Origin: Siphonodentalium dalli
Taxonomy: Eukaryota > Mollusca > Scaphopoda > Gadilida > Siphonodentaliidae
Length of the DNA: 64,000 bases
Assembly (NCBI GenBank): GCA_032622095.1
Contig: CP136064.1
Location: 1,426,001-1,490,000, forward strand
Direction of reading: 5' to 3'
Part shown: piece after piece, positions 52,366-64,000 of the stretch
Numbering within the stretch: the first letter of the stretch is position 1
How the letters are laid out: the number at the start of each line of letters is the position of its first letter
Made by a program: the position numbers and the translations under genes
The notes under the pieces: model-generated
Seen by the model: only the letters and a program-made list of their open reading frames with translations
The model's database searches: none
What the model was told of the DNA's origin: nothing

Positions 52366-53591
52366 AGGAACAGATGTATCTCAACTTAAAGGGACATAAG
52401 TAACACCGTCACCAACTTGAAGGGGTATCTGCTATAGACTGGTTACATGGTGGAGTACGGTTGGATATTTTCAATTTTGCGCATGTTTCTCCATACCGCG
52501 CCATGTCAAATCTGGCCATATCCGAATCGGGTTGTCATTTACAATGACTACAGAAAATAAATATCTTCATGTTGGAATGCAAATGTATGTTTAAAAGAAC
52601 AGATGTATCTCAACTTAAAGGGACATAAGTAACACAGTCACCAACTTAAAGAGGTGTCTGATTTAGAATGGTTCCATGGTGGAGTACGGTTGAATATTTT
52701 CTACTTGGCGCATGTTTCTCCATACCGCGCCATGTCAAATCTGGCCATATCCGAATCGGGTTGTCATTTACAATGACTGCAGAAAATATATATCTTCATG
52801 GTGGAATGCAAATGAATGTTTAAAGGAACAGATGTATCTCAACTTAAAGGGACATAAGTAACACAGTCACCAACTTTAAGGGGTATCTGCTATTGACTGG
52901 TTCCATGGTGGAGTACTGTTGGATATTTTCAATTTGGCGCATGTTTCTCCATACCGCGCCATGTCAAATCTGGCCATATCCGAATCTGGTTGTCATTTAC
53001 AATGACTGCAGAAAATATATATCTTCATGGTGGAATGCAAATGTATGTTTAAAGGAACAGATGTATCTCAACTTAAAGGGACATAAGTAACACCGTCACC
53101 AACTTTAAGGGGTATCTGCTATAGACTGGTTCCATGGTGGAGTACTGTTGGATATTTTCAATTTGGCGCATGTTTCTCCCTACCGCGTCATGTCAAATCT
53201 GGCCATATCCGAATCGGGTTGTCATTTACAATGACTACAGAAAATAAATATCTTCGTGTTGGAATGCAAATGTATGTTTAAAGAAACAGATGTATCTCAA
53301 CTTAAAGGGACATAAGTAACACAGTCACCAACTTTAAGGGGTATCTGCTATAGACTGGTTACATGGTGGAGTACGGTTGGATATTTTCAATTTTGCGCAT
53401 GTTTCTCCATACCGCGCCATGTCAAATCTGGCCATATCCGAATCGGGTTGTCATTTACAATGACTACAGAAAATAAATATCTTCATGTTGGAATGCAAAT
53501 GTATGTTTAAAGGAACAGATGTATCTCAACTTAAAGGAACATAAGTAACACAGTCACCAACTTAAAGAGGTGTCTGATTTAGACTGGTTCC

Positions 53592-55423
53592 ATGGTGGAG
53601 TACGGTTGGATATTTTCTATTTGGCGCATGTTTCTCCATACCGCGCCATGTCAAATCTGGCCATATCCGAATCGGGTTGTCATTTACAATGACTACAGAA
53701 ATTAAATATCTTCATGTTGGAATGCAAATGTATGTTTAAAGGAACAGATGTATCTCAACTTAAAGGGACATAAGTAACACAGTCACCAACTTTAAGGGGT
53801 ATCTGCTATAGACTGGTTCCATGGTGGAGTACTGTTGAATATTTTCAATTTGGCGCATGTTTCTCCATACCGCGCCATGTCAAATCTGGCCATATCCGAA
53901 TCGGGTTGTCATTTACAATGACTACAGAAAATAAATATCTTCATGTTGGAATGCAAATGTATGTTTAAAGGAACAGATGTATCTCAACTTAAAGGGACAT
54001 AAGTAACACAGTCACCAACTTTAAGGGGTATCTGCTATAGACTGGTTCCATGGTGGAGTACGGTTGGATATTTTCAATTTGGCGCATGTTTCTCCATACC
54101 GCGCCATGTCAAATCTGGCCATATCCGAATCGGGTTGTCATTTACAATGACTACAGAAAATAAATATCTTCATGTTGGAATGCAAATGTATGTTTAAAGG
54201 AACAGATGTATCTCAACTTAAAGGGACATAAGCAACACAGTCACCAACTTAAAGGGGTATCTGCTATAGACTGGTTCCATGGTGGAGTACGGTTGGATAT
54301 TTTCAATTTGGCGCATGTTTCTCCATACCGCGCGATGTCAAATCTGGCCATATCCGAATCGGGTTGTCATTTACAATGACTGCAGAAAATATATATCTTC
54401 ATGGTGGAATGCAAATGTATGTTTAAAGGAACAGATGTATCTCAACTTAAAGGGACATAAGTAACACAGTCACCAACTTAAAGGGGTGTCTGATATAGAC
54501 TGGTTCCATGGTGGAGTACGGTTGGATATTTTCAATTTGGCGCATGTTTCTCCATACCGCGTCATGTCAAATCTGGCCCTATCCGAATCGGGTTGTCATT
54601 TACAATGACTGCAGAAAATATATATCTTCATGGTGGAATGCAAATGTATGTTTAAAGAAACAGATGTATCTCAACTTAAAGGGACATAAGTAACACAGTC
54701 ACCAACTTTAAGGGGTATCTGCTATAGACTGGTTCCATGGTGGAGTACGGTTGGATATTTTCAATTTGGCGCTTGTTTCTCCATACCGCGCCATGTCAAA
54801 TCTGGCCATATCCGAATCGGGTTGTCATTTACAATGACTGCAGAAAATATATATCTTCATGTTGGAATGCAAATGTATGTTTAAAGGAACAGATGTATCT
54901 CAACTTAAAGGGACATAAGTAACACCGTCACCAACTTTAAGGGGTATCTGCTATAGACTGGTTACATGGTGGAGTACGGTTGGATATTTTCAATTTTGCG
55001 CATGTTTCTCCATACCGCGCCATGTCAAATCTGGCCATATCCGAATCGGGTTGTCATTTACAATGACTGCAGAAAATATATATCTTCATGTTGGAATGCA
55101 AATGTATGTTTAAAGGAACAGATGTATCTCAACTTAAAGGGACATAAGTAACACCGTCACCAACTTTAAGGGGTATCTGCTATAGACTGGTTACATGGTG
55201 GAGTACGGTTGGATATTTTCAATTTTGCGCATGTTTCTCCATACCGCGCCATGTCAAATCTGGCCATATCCGAATCGGGTTGTCATTTACAATGACTGCA
55301 GAAAATATATATCTTCATGGTGGAATGCAAATGTATGTTTAAAGGAACAGATGTATCTCAACTTAAAGGGACATAAGTAACACCGTCACCAAATTTAAGG
55401 GGTATCTGCTATAGACTGGTTCC
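53592..55423. repeat. 8-monomer copy of 46493-48324 (offset 7099 bp)
   Basis: Monomers 53592, 53821, 54050, 54279, 54508, 54737, 54966 and 55195 repeat 46493 to 48096 with all diagnostic marks. The segment returns the array to the older block after the two 13-monomer copies. Confidence 0.85.
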
Positions 55424-55652
55424 ATGGTGGAGTACTGTTGGATATTTTCAATTTGGCGCATGTTTCTCCATACCGCGCCATGTCAAATCTGGCCATATCC
55501 GAATCGGGTTGTCATTTACAATGACTGCAGAAAATAAATATCTTCATGTTGGAATGCAAATGTATGTTTAAAGGAACAGATGTATCTCAACTTAAAGGAA
55601 CATAAGTAACACAGTCACCAACTTAAAGAGGTGTCTGATTTAGACTGGTTCC
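55424..55652. repeat. Hybrid monomer at the 16,029-bp duplication junction
   Basis: The left part (TTCC before ATGG, TACTG, GGCGC, preceded by CCAAATTTAAGG) continues monomer 48325. The right part (CTCCATACC, ACTGCAG with AATAAATAT, AAAGGAACAT, then the GTGTCTGATTT tail) is monomer 39395. The switch lies between 55455 and 55470. Confidence 0.85.
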
Positions 55653-58600
55653 ATGGTGGAGTACGGTTGGATATTTTCAATTTGGCGCATGTTTCTCCAT
55701 ACTGCGCCATGTCAAATCTGGCCATATCCGAATCGGGTTGTCATTTACAATGACTGCAGAAAATATATATCTTCATGTTGGAATGCAAATGTATGTTTAA
55801 AGGAACAGATGTATCTCAACTTAAAGGGACATAAGTAACACCGTCACCAACTTTAAGGGGTATCTGCTATAGACTGGTTACATGGTGGAGTACGGTTGGA
55901 TATTTTCAATTTTGCGCATGTTTCTCCATACCGCGCCATGTCAAATCTGGCCATATCCGAATCGGGTTGTCATTTACAATGACTACAGAAAATAAATATC
56001 TTCATGTTGGAATGCAAATGTATGTTTAAAGGAACAGATGTATCTCAACTTAAAGGGACATAAGTAACACAGTCACCAACTTTAAGGGGTATCTGCTATA
56101 GACTGGTTCCATGGTGGAGTACGGTTGGATATTTTCAATTTGGCGCATGTTTTTCCATACCGCGCCATGTCAAATCTGGCCATATCCGAATCGGGTTGTC
56201 ATTTACAATGACTACAGAAAATAAATATCTTCATGTTGTAAAGCCAATGTATGTTTAAAGGAACAGATGTATCTCAACTTAAAGGGACATAAGTAACACA
56301 GTCACCAACTTAAAGGGGTATCTGCTATAGACTGGTTCCATGGTGGAGTACGGTTGGATATTTTCAATTTGGCGCATGTTTCTCCATACCGCGCCATGTC
56401 AAATCTGGCCATATCCGAATCGGGTTGTCATTTACAATGACTGCAGAAAATATATATCTTCATGTTGGAATGCAACTGTATGTTTAAAGGAACAGATGTA
56501 TCTCAACTTAAAGGGACATAAGTAACACAGTCACCAACTTTAAGGGGTATCTGCTATAGACTGGTTCCATGGTGGAGTACGGTTGGATATTTTCAATTTG
56601 GCGCATGTTTCTCCATACACGCCATGTCAAATCTGGCCATATCCGAATCGGGTTGTCATTTACAATGACTGCAGAAAATATATATCTTCATGGTGGAATG
56701 CAAATGTATGTTTAAAGGAACAGATGTATCTCAACTTAAAGGGACATAAGTAACACAGTCACCAACTTTAAGGGGTATCTGCTATAGACTGGTTCCATGG
56801 TGGAGTACGGTTGGATATTTTCAATTTGGCGCATGTTTCTCCATACCGCGCCATGTCAAATCTGGCCATATCCGAATCGGGTTGTCATTTACAATGACTG
56901 CAGAAAATATATATCTTCATGTTGGAATGCAAATGTATGTTTAAAGGAACAGATGTATCTCAACTTAAAGGGACATAAGTAACACCGTCACCAACTTTAA
57001 GGGGTATCTGCTATAGACTGGTTACATGGTGGAGTACGGTTGGATATTTTCAATTTTGCGCATGTTTCTCCATACCGCGCCATGTCAAATCTGGCCATAT
57101 CCGAATCGGGTTGTCATTTACAATGACTGCAGAAAATATATATCTTCATGTTGGAATGCAAATGTATGTTTAAAGGAACAGATGTATCTCAACTTAAAGG
57201 GACATAAGTAACACAGTCACCAACTTTAAGGGGTATCTGCTATAGACTGGTTACATGGTGGAGTACGGTTGGATATTTTCAATTTTGCGCATGTTTCTCC
57301 ATACCGCGCCATGTCAAATCTGGCCATATCCGAATCGGGTTGTCATTTACAATGACTGCAGAAAATAAATATCTTCATGTTGGAATGCAAATGTATGTTT
57401 AAAGGAACAGATGTATCTCAACTTAAAGGAACATAAGTAACACAGTCACCAACTTAAAGAGGTGTCTGATTTAGACTGGTTCCATGGTGGAGTACGGTTG
57501 GATATTTTCAATTTGGCGCATGTTTCTCCATACTGCGCCATGTCAAATCTGGCCATATCCGAATCGGGTTGTCATTTACAATGACTGCAGAAAATATATA
57601 TCTTCATGTTGGAATGCAAATGTATGTTTAAAGGAACAGATGTATCTCAACTTAAAGGGACATAAGTAACACCGTCACCAACTTTAAGGGGTATCTGCTA
57701 TAGACTGGTTACATGGTGGAGTACGGTTGGATATTTTCAATTTTGCGCATGTTTCTCCATACCGCGCCATGTCAAATCTGGCCATATCCGAATCGGGTTG
57801 TCATTTACAATGACTGCAGAAAATATATATCTTCATGTTGGAATGCAAATGTATGTTTAAAGGAACAGATGTATCTCAACTTAAAGGGACATAAGTAACA
57901 CAGTCACCAACTTTAAGGGGTATCTGCTATAGACTGGTTCCATGGTGGAGTACGGTTGGATATTTTCAATTTGGCGCATGTTTTTCCATACCGCGCCATG
58001 TCAAATCTGGCCATATCCGAATCGGGTTGTCATTTACAATGACTACAGAAAATAAATATCTTCATGTTGGAAAGCAAATGTATGTTTAAAGGAACAGATG
58101 TATCTCAACTTAAAGGGACATAAGTAACACAGTCACCAACTTAAAGGGGTATCTGCTATAGACTGGTTCCATGGTGGAGTACGGTTGGATATTTTCAATT
58201 TGGCGCATGTTTCTCCATACCGCGCCATGTCAAATCTGGCCATATCCGAATCGGGTTGTCATTTACAATGACTGCAGAAAATATATATCTTCATGTTGGA
58301 ATGCAAATGTATGTTTAAAGGAACAGATGTATCTCAACTTAAAGGAACATAAGTAACACAGTCACCAACTTAAAGAGGTGTCTGATTTAGACTGGTTCCA
58401 TGGTGGAGTACGGTTGGATATTTTCTATTTGGCGCATGTTTCTCCATACCGCGCCATGTCAAATCTGGCCATATCCGAATCGGGTTGTCATTTACAATGA
58501 CTACAGAAAATAAATATCTTCATGTTGGAATGCAAATGTATGTTTAAAGAAACAGATGTATCTCAACTTAAAGGAACATAAGTAACACAGTCACCAACTT

Positions 58601-61600
58601 TAAGGGGTATCTGCTATAGACTGGTTCCATGGTGGAGTACTGTTGGATATTTTCAATTTGGCGCATGTTTCTCCATACCGCGCCATGTCAAATCTGGCCA
58701 TATCCGAATCGGGTTGTCATTTACAATGACTACAGAAAATAAATATCTTCATGTTGGAATGCAAATGTATGTTTAAAGGAACAGATGTATCTCAACTTAA
58801 AGGGACATAAGTAACACAGTCACCAACTTTAAGGGGTATCTGCTATAGACTGGTTCCATGGTGGAGTACGGTTGGATATTTTCAATTTGGCGCATGTTTT
58901 TCCATACCGCGCCATGTCAAATCTGGCCATATCCGAATCGGGTTGTCATTTACAATGACTGCAGAAAATATATATCTTCATGGTGGAATGCAAATGTATG
59001 TTTAAAGGAACAGATGTATCTCAACTTAAAGGGACATAAGTAACACAGTCACCAACTTAAAGGGGTATCTGCTATAGACTGGTTCCATGGTGGAGTACGG
59101 TTGGATATTTTCTATTTGGCGCATGTTTCTCCATACCGCGCCATGTCAAATCTGGCCCTATCCGAATCGGGTTGTCATTTACAATGACTGCAGAAAATAT
59201 ATATCTTCATGGTGGAATGCAAATGTATGTTTAAAGGAACAGATGTATCTCAACTTAAAGGGACATAAGTAACACAGTCACCAACTTTAAGGGGTATCTG
59301 CTATAGACTGGTTCCATGGTGGAGTACGGTTGGATATTTTCAATTTGGCGCATGTTTCTCCATACCGCGCCATGTCAAATCTGGCCATATCCGAATCGGG
59401 TTGTCATTTACAATGACTGCAGAAAATAAATATCTTCATGTTGGAATGCAAATGTATGTTTAAAGGAACAGATGTATCTCAACTTAAAGGGACATAAGTA
59501 ACACAGTCACCAACTTAAAGAGGTGTCTGATTTAGACTGGTTCCATGGTGGAGTACGGTTGGATATTTTCTACTTGGCGCATGTTTCTCCATACCGCGCC
59601 ATGTCAAATCTGGCCATATCCGAATCGGGTTGTCATTTACAATGACTACAGAAAATAAATATCTTCATGTTGGAATGCAAATGTATGTTTAGAGGAACAG
59701 AGGTATCTCAACTTAAAGGGACATAAGTAACACAGTCTCCAACTTTAAGGGGTATCTGCTATAGACTGGTTCCATGGTGGAGTACGGTTGGATATTTTCT
59801 ATTTGGCGCATGTTTCTCCATACCGCGCCATGTCAAATCTGGCCATATCCGAATCGGGTTGTCATTTACAATGACTACAGAAATTAAATATCTTCATGTT
59901 GGAATGCAAATGTATGTTTAAAGGAACAGATGTATCTCAACTTAAAGGGACATAAGTAACACAGTCACCAACTTTAAGGGGTATCTGCTATAGACTGGTT
60001 CCATGGTGGAGTACTGTTGAATATTTTCAATTTGGCGCATGTTTCTCCATACCGCGCCATGTCAAATCTGGCCATATCCGAATCGGGTTGTCATTTACAA
60101 TGACTACAGAAAATAAATATCTTCATGTTGGAATGCAAATGTATGTTTAAAGGAACAGATGTATCTCAACTTAAAGGGACATAAGTAACACAGTCACCAA
60201 CTTTAAGGGGTATCTGCTATAGACTGGTTCCATGGTGGAGTACGGTTGGATATTTTCAATTTGGCGCATGTTTCTCCATACCGCGCCATGTCAAATCTGG
60301 CCATATCCGAATCGGGTTGTCATTTACAATGACTACAGAAAATAAATATCTTCATGTTGGAATGCAAATGTATGTTTAAAGGAACAGATGTATCTCAACT
60401 TAAAGGGACATAAGCAACACAGTCACCAACTTAAAGGGGTATCTGCTATAGACTGGTTCCATGGTGGAGTACGGTTGGATATTTTCAATTTGGCGCATGT
60501 TTCTCCATACCGCGCGATGTCAAATCTGGCCATATCCGAATCGGGTTGTCATTTACAATGACTGCAGAAAATATATATCTTCATGGTGGAATGCAAATGT
60601 ATGTTTAAAGGAACAGATGTATCTCAACTTAAAGGGACATAAGTAACACAGTCACCAACTTAAAGGGGTGTCTGATATAGACTGGTTCCATGGTGGAGTA
60701 CGGTTGGATATTTTCAATTTGGCGCATGTTTCTCCATACCGCGTCATGTCAAATCTGGCCCTATCCGAATCGGGTTGTCATTTACAATGACTGCAGAAAA
60801 TATATATCTTCATGGTGGAATGCAAATGTATGTTTAAAGAAACAGATGTATCTCAACTTAAAGGGACATAAGTAACACAGTCACCAACTTTAAGGGGTAT
60901 CTGCTATAGACTGGTTCCATGGTGGAGTACGGTTGGATATTTTCAATTTGGCGCTTGTTTCTCCATACCGCGCCATGTCAAATCTGGCCATATCCGAATC
61001 GGGTTGTCATTTACAATGACTGCAGAAAATATATATCTTCATGTTGGAATGCAAATGTATGTTTAAAGGAACAGATGTATCTCAACTTAAAGGGACATAA
61101 GTAACACCGTCACCAACTTTAAGGGGTATCTGCTATAGACTGGTTACATGGTGGAGTACGGTTGGATATTTTCAATTTTGCGCATGTTTCTCCATACCGC
61201 GCCATGTCAAATCTGGCCATATCCGAATCGGGTTGTCATTTACAATGACTGCAGAAAATATATATCTTCATGTTGGAATGCAAATGTATGTTTAAAGGAA
61301 CAGATGTATCTCAACTTAAAGGGACATAAGTAACACCGTCACCAACTTTAAGGGGTATCTGCTATAGACTGGTTACATGGTGGAGTACGGTTGGATATTT
61401 TCAATTTGGCGCATGTTTCTCCATACCGCGCCATGTCAAATCTGGCCATATCCGAATCGGGTTGTCATTTACAATGACTACAGAAAATAAATATCTTCAT
61501 GTTGGAATGCAAATGTATGTTTAAAGGAACAGATGTATCTCAACTTAAAGGGACATAAGTAACACAGTCACCAACTTTAAGGGGTATCTGCTATAGACTG

Positions 61601-64000
61601 GTTCCATGGTGGAGTACGGTTGGATATTTTCAATTTGGCGCATGTTTTTCCATACCGCGCCATGTCAAATCTGGCCATATCCGAATCGGGTTGTCATTTA
61701 CAATGACTACAGAAAATAAATATCTTCATGTTGGAAAGCAAATGTATGTTTAAAGGAACAGATGTATCTCAACTTAAAGGGACATAAGTAACACAGTCAC
61801 CAACTTAAAGGGGTATCTGCTATAGACTGGTTCCATGGTGGAGTACGGTTGGATATTTTCAATTTGGCGCATGTTTCTCCATACCGCGCCATGTCAAATC
61901 TGGCCATATCCGAATCGGGTTGTCATTTACAATGACTGCAGAAAATATATATCTTCATGGTGGAATGCAAATGTATGTTTAAAGGAACAGATGTATCTCA
62001 ACTTAAAGGGACATAAGTAACACAGTCACCAACTTAAAGGGGTATCTGCTATAGACTGGTTCCATGGTGGAGTACGGTTGGATATTTTCTATTTGGCGCA
62101 TGTTTCTCCATACCGCGCCATGTCAAATCTGGCCCTATCCGAATCGGGTTGTCATTTACAATGACTGCAGAAAATATATATCTTCATGGTGGAATGCAAA
62201 TGTATGTTTAAAGGAACAGATGTATCTCAACTTAAAGGGACATAAGTAACACAGTCACCAACTTTAAGGGGTATCTGCTATAGACTGGTTCCATGGTGGA
62301 GTACGGTTGGATATTTTCAATTTGGCGCATGTTTCTCCATACCGCGCCATGTCAAATCTGGCCATATCCGAATCGGGTTGTCATTTACAATGACTGCAGA
62401 AAATAAATATCTTCATGTTGGAATGCAAATGTATGTTTAAAGGAACAGATGTATCTCAACTTAAAGGGACATAAGTAACACAGTCACCAACTTAAAGAGG
62501 TGTCTGATTTAGACTGGTTCCATGGTGGAGTACGGTTGGATATTTTCTATTTGGCGCATGTTTCTCCATACCGCGCCATGTCAAATCTGGCCATATCCGA
62601 ATCGGGTTGTCATTTACAATGACTACAGAAATTAAATATCTTCATGTTGGAATGCAAATGTATGTTTAAAGGAACAGATGTATCTCAACTTAAAGGGACA
62701 TAAGTAACACAGTCACCAACTTTAAGGGGTATCTGCTATAGACTGGTTCCATGGTGGAGTACTGTTGAATATTTTCAATTTGGCGCATGTTTCTCCATAC
62801 CGCGCCATGTCAAATCTGGCCATATCCGAATCGGGTTGTCATTTACAATGACTATAGAAAATAAATATCTTCATGTTGGAATGCAAATGTATGTTTAAAG
62901 GAACAGATGTATCTCAACTTAAAGGGACATAAGTAACACAGTCACCAACTTTAAGGGGTATCTGCTATAGACTGGTTCCATGGTGGAGTACGGTTGGATA
63001 TTTTCAATTTGGCGCATGTTTCTCCATACCGCGCCATGTCAAATCTGGCCATATCCGAATCGGGTTGTCATTTACAATGACTACAGAAAATAAATATCTT
63101 CATGTTGGAATGCAAATGTATGTTTAAAGGAACAGATGTATCTCAACTTAAAGGGACATAAGCAACACAGTCACCAACTTAAAGGGGTATCTGCTATAGA
63201 CTGGTTCCATGGTGGAGTACGGTTGGATATTTTCAATTTGGCGCATGTTTCTCCATACCGCGCGATGTCAAATCTGGCCATATCCGAATCGGGTTGTCAT
63301 TTACAATGACTGCAGAAAATATATATCTTCATGGTGGAATGCAAATGTATGTTTAAAGGAACAGATGTATCTCAACTTAAAGGGACATAAGTAACACAGT
63401 CACCAACTTAAAGGGGTGTCTGATATAGACTGGTTCCATGGTGGAGTACGGTTGGATATTTTCAATTTGGCGCATGTTTCTCCATACCGCGTCATGTCAA
63501 ATCTGGCCCTATCCGAATCGGGTTGTCATTTACAATGACTGCAGAAAATATATATCTTCATGGTGGAATGCAAATGTATGTTTAAAGAAACAGATGTATC
63601 TCAACTTAAAGGGACATAAGTAACACAGTCACCAACTTTAAGGGGTATCTGCTATAGACTGGTTCCATGGTGGAGTACGGTTGGATATTTTCAATTTGGC
63701 GCTTGTTTCTCCATACCGCGCCATGTCAAATCTGGCCATATCCGAATCGGGTTGTCATTTACAATGACTGCAGAAAATATATATCTTCATGTTGGAATGC
63801 AAATGTATGTTTAAAGGAACAGATGTATCTCAACTTAAAGGGACATAAGTAACACCGTCACCAACTTTAAGGGGTATCTGCTATAGACTGGTTACATGGT
63901 GGAGTACGGTTGGATATTTTCAATTTTGCGCATGTTTCTCCATACCGCGCCATGTCAAATCTGGCCATATCCGAATCGGGTTGTCATTTACAATGACTGC
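55471..64000. repeat. Duplicate of 39.44-47.97 kb, offset 16,029 bp (70 monomers), running off the window
   Basis: From the junction to the last base every diagnostic mark recurs at a constant 16,029-bp offset: CATACTGCGCC (39624/55653), TTGTAAAGCCAATG (40082/56111), the 228-bp monomer (40540/56569), CTACTTGG/CAGAGGTATC (43516/59545), GAAATTAAATATC twice, CGCGCGATG twice and GGCGCTTG twice. The only difference I noticed by eye is ACTATAG at 62855 against ACTACAG at 46826. The constant offset equals 70 x 229 minus 1, the one base being the shared short monomer at 40540. Confidence 0.9.
63896..64000. repeat. Partial satellite monomer at right edge
   Basis: The last 105 bases are the 5' part of a monomer carrying TTAC before ATGG and the CAATTTTGCGC variant. 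It matches the monomer at 47867 at offset 16,029. The array therefore continues to the right. Confidence 0.95.

Larger units (their letters stand above)
47409..53362. repeat. 13-monomer tandem duplication (2 x 2977 bp)
   Basis: Monomers 47638 to 50157 recur at 50615 to 53134, exactly 2977 bp on. Shared marks are GGCGCTTG (47638/50615), CCAAATTTAAGG (end of 48096/51073), CGCGTCATG with TCTTCGTGTTGG (48325/51302), CGCGCCGTG (48783/51760), GGGACAAAAG (49012/51989), CATTAACAATG (49241/52218), AACTTGAAGG (49241/52218), TTTAGAATGG with CTACTTGG (49699/52676) and GAATCTGGTTG (49928/52905). The 48325-type monomer is also present at 50157 and 53134, an 8-monomer repeat inside the unit. Confidence 0.9.
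1..64000. repeat. 229-bp satellite DNA array, 279 complete head-to-tail monomers
   Basis: The same 229-bp unit repeats from the first to the last base, always in the same orientation. Taking ATGGTGG (first at 24) as the phase mark, monomer starts run 24, 253, 482 and so on to 63896. The 63,872 bp between the first and last mark equal 279 x 229 minus 19, and twelve short monomers supply exactly those 19 bp. No insertion, inversion, transposon or unrelated spacer is therefore present. Monomers differ from each other by scattered substitutions that recur in blocks, which defines higher-order repeats. Long homogeneous satellite arrays of this kind are characteristic of eukaryotic heterochromatin and are homogenised by unequal exchange. 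Whether this one is centromeric cannot be told from sequence alone. I do not recognise the family and assign no species. Confidence 0.98.

Noticed and set aside
1-64000. CRISPR array or other regularly spaced repeat system
   Set aside because: There are no unique spacers. The repeated unit fills the whole 229 bp and adjacent copies abut directly.
1-64000. rRNA, tRNA, histone or other tandem multicopy gene cluster
   Set aside because: The monomer contains no recognisable conserved RNA or protein sequence, and 229 bp is too short for such units.
1-64000. Telomeric repeats, transposon insertions or inverted monomers
   Set aside because: Monomer spacing accounts for every base of the window and all monomers have the same orientation.

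Overview
The whole window is one uninterrupted tandem array of a 229-bp satellite DNA. All copies lie head to tail on the same strand. With the repeat phase set at the conserved ATGGTGG that first occurs at position 24, I count 279 complete monomers (24 to 63895), a 23-base partial copy at the left edge and a 105-base partial copy at the right edge. 267 monomers have a net length of exactly 229 bp. The other twelve are 1 to 3 bp shorter, which accounts for the whole 19-bp shortfall against 279 x 229. That arithmetic leaves no room for a gene, transposon, RNA gene or any other insertion. An array of this size and uniformity points to constitutive heterochromatin of a eukaryote (centromeric, pericentromeric, subtelomeric or interstitial; the sequence does not say which). 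I do not recognise the repeat family or the species.

Layout. 1-11.7 kb is the more varied part, with many substitutions private to one monomer. It is built from a 13-monomer repeat (2977 bp) and an approximately 25-monomer repeat (offset 5724-5725 bp). 11.7-35 kb consists of variable-length higher-order repeats that each begin with a marked monomer (CGCGTCATG plus GGCCCTATCC). Within it sit a 7-monomer tandem duplication (about 24.6-27.5 kb) and a 70-monomer (16,022 bp) duplication of 9.9-15.2 kb at 25.9-31.2 kb. 35-43.5 kb holds 8- and 25-monomer repeats. 43-55.4 kb holds 12- and 13-monomer repeats. From about 55.46 kb to the end the sequence repeats 39.44-47.97 kb at a constant offset of 16,029 bp, again 70 monomers, and this copy runs off the window.

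There are no genes working together here. A 61-codon reading frame is open in 128 of the 279 monomers and closed in the rest, mostly by one linked polymorphism. I treat it as a by-product of the repeat. The interesting content is the recombination history: junctions between higher-order blocks fall inside hybrid monomers, in perfect register, and several breakpoints can be placed within 10 to 20 bp. Each monomer also divides into a 72-bp segment holding all six CpGs and a segment of about 157 bp without any.
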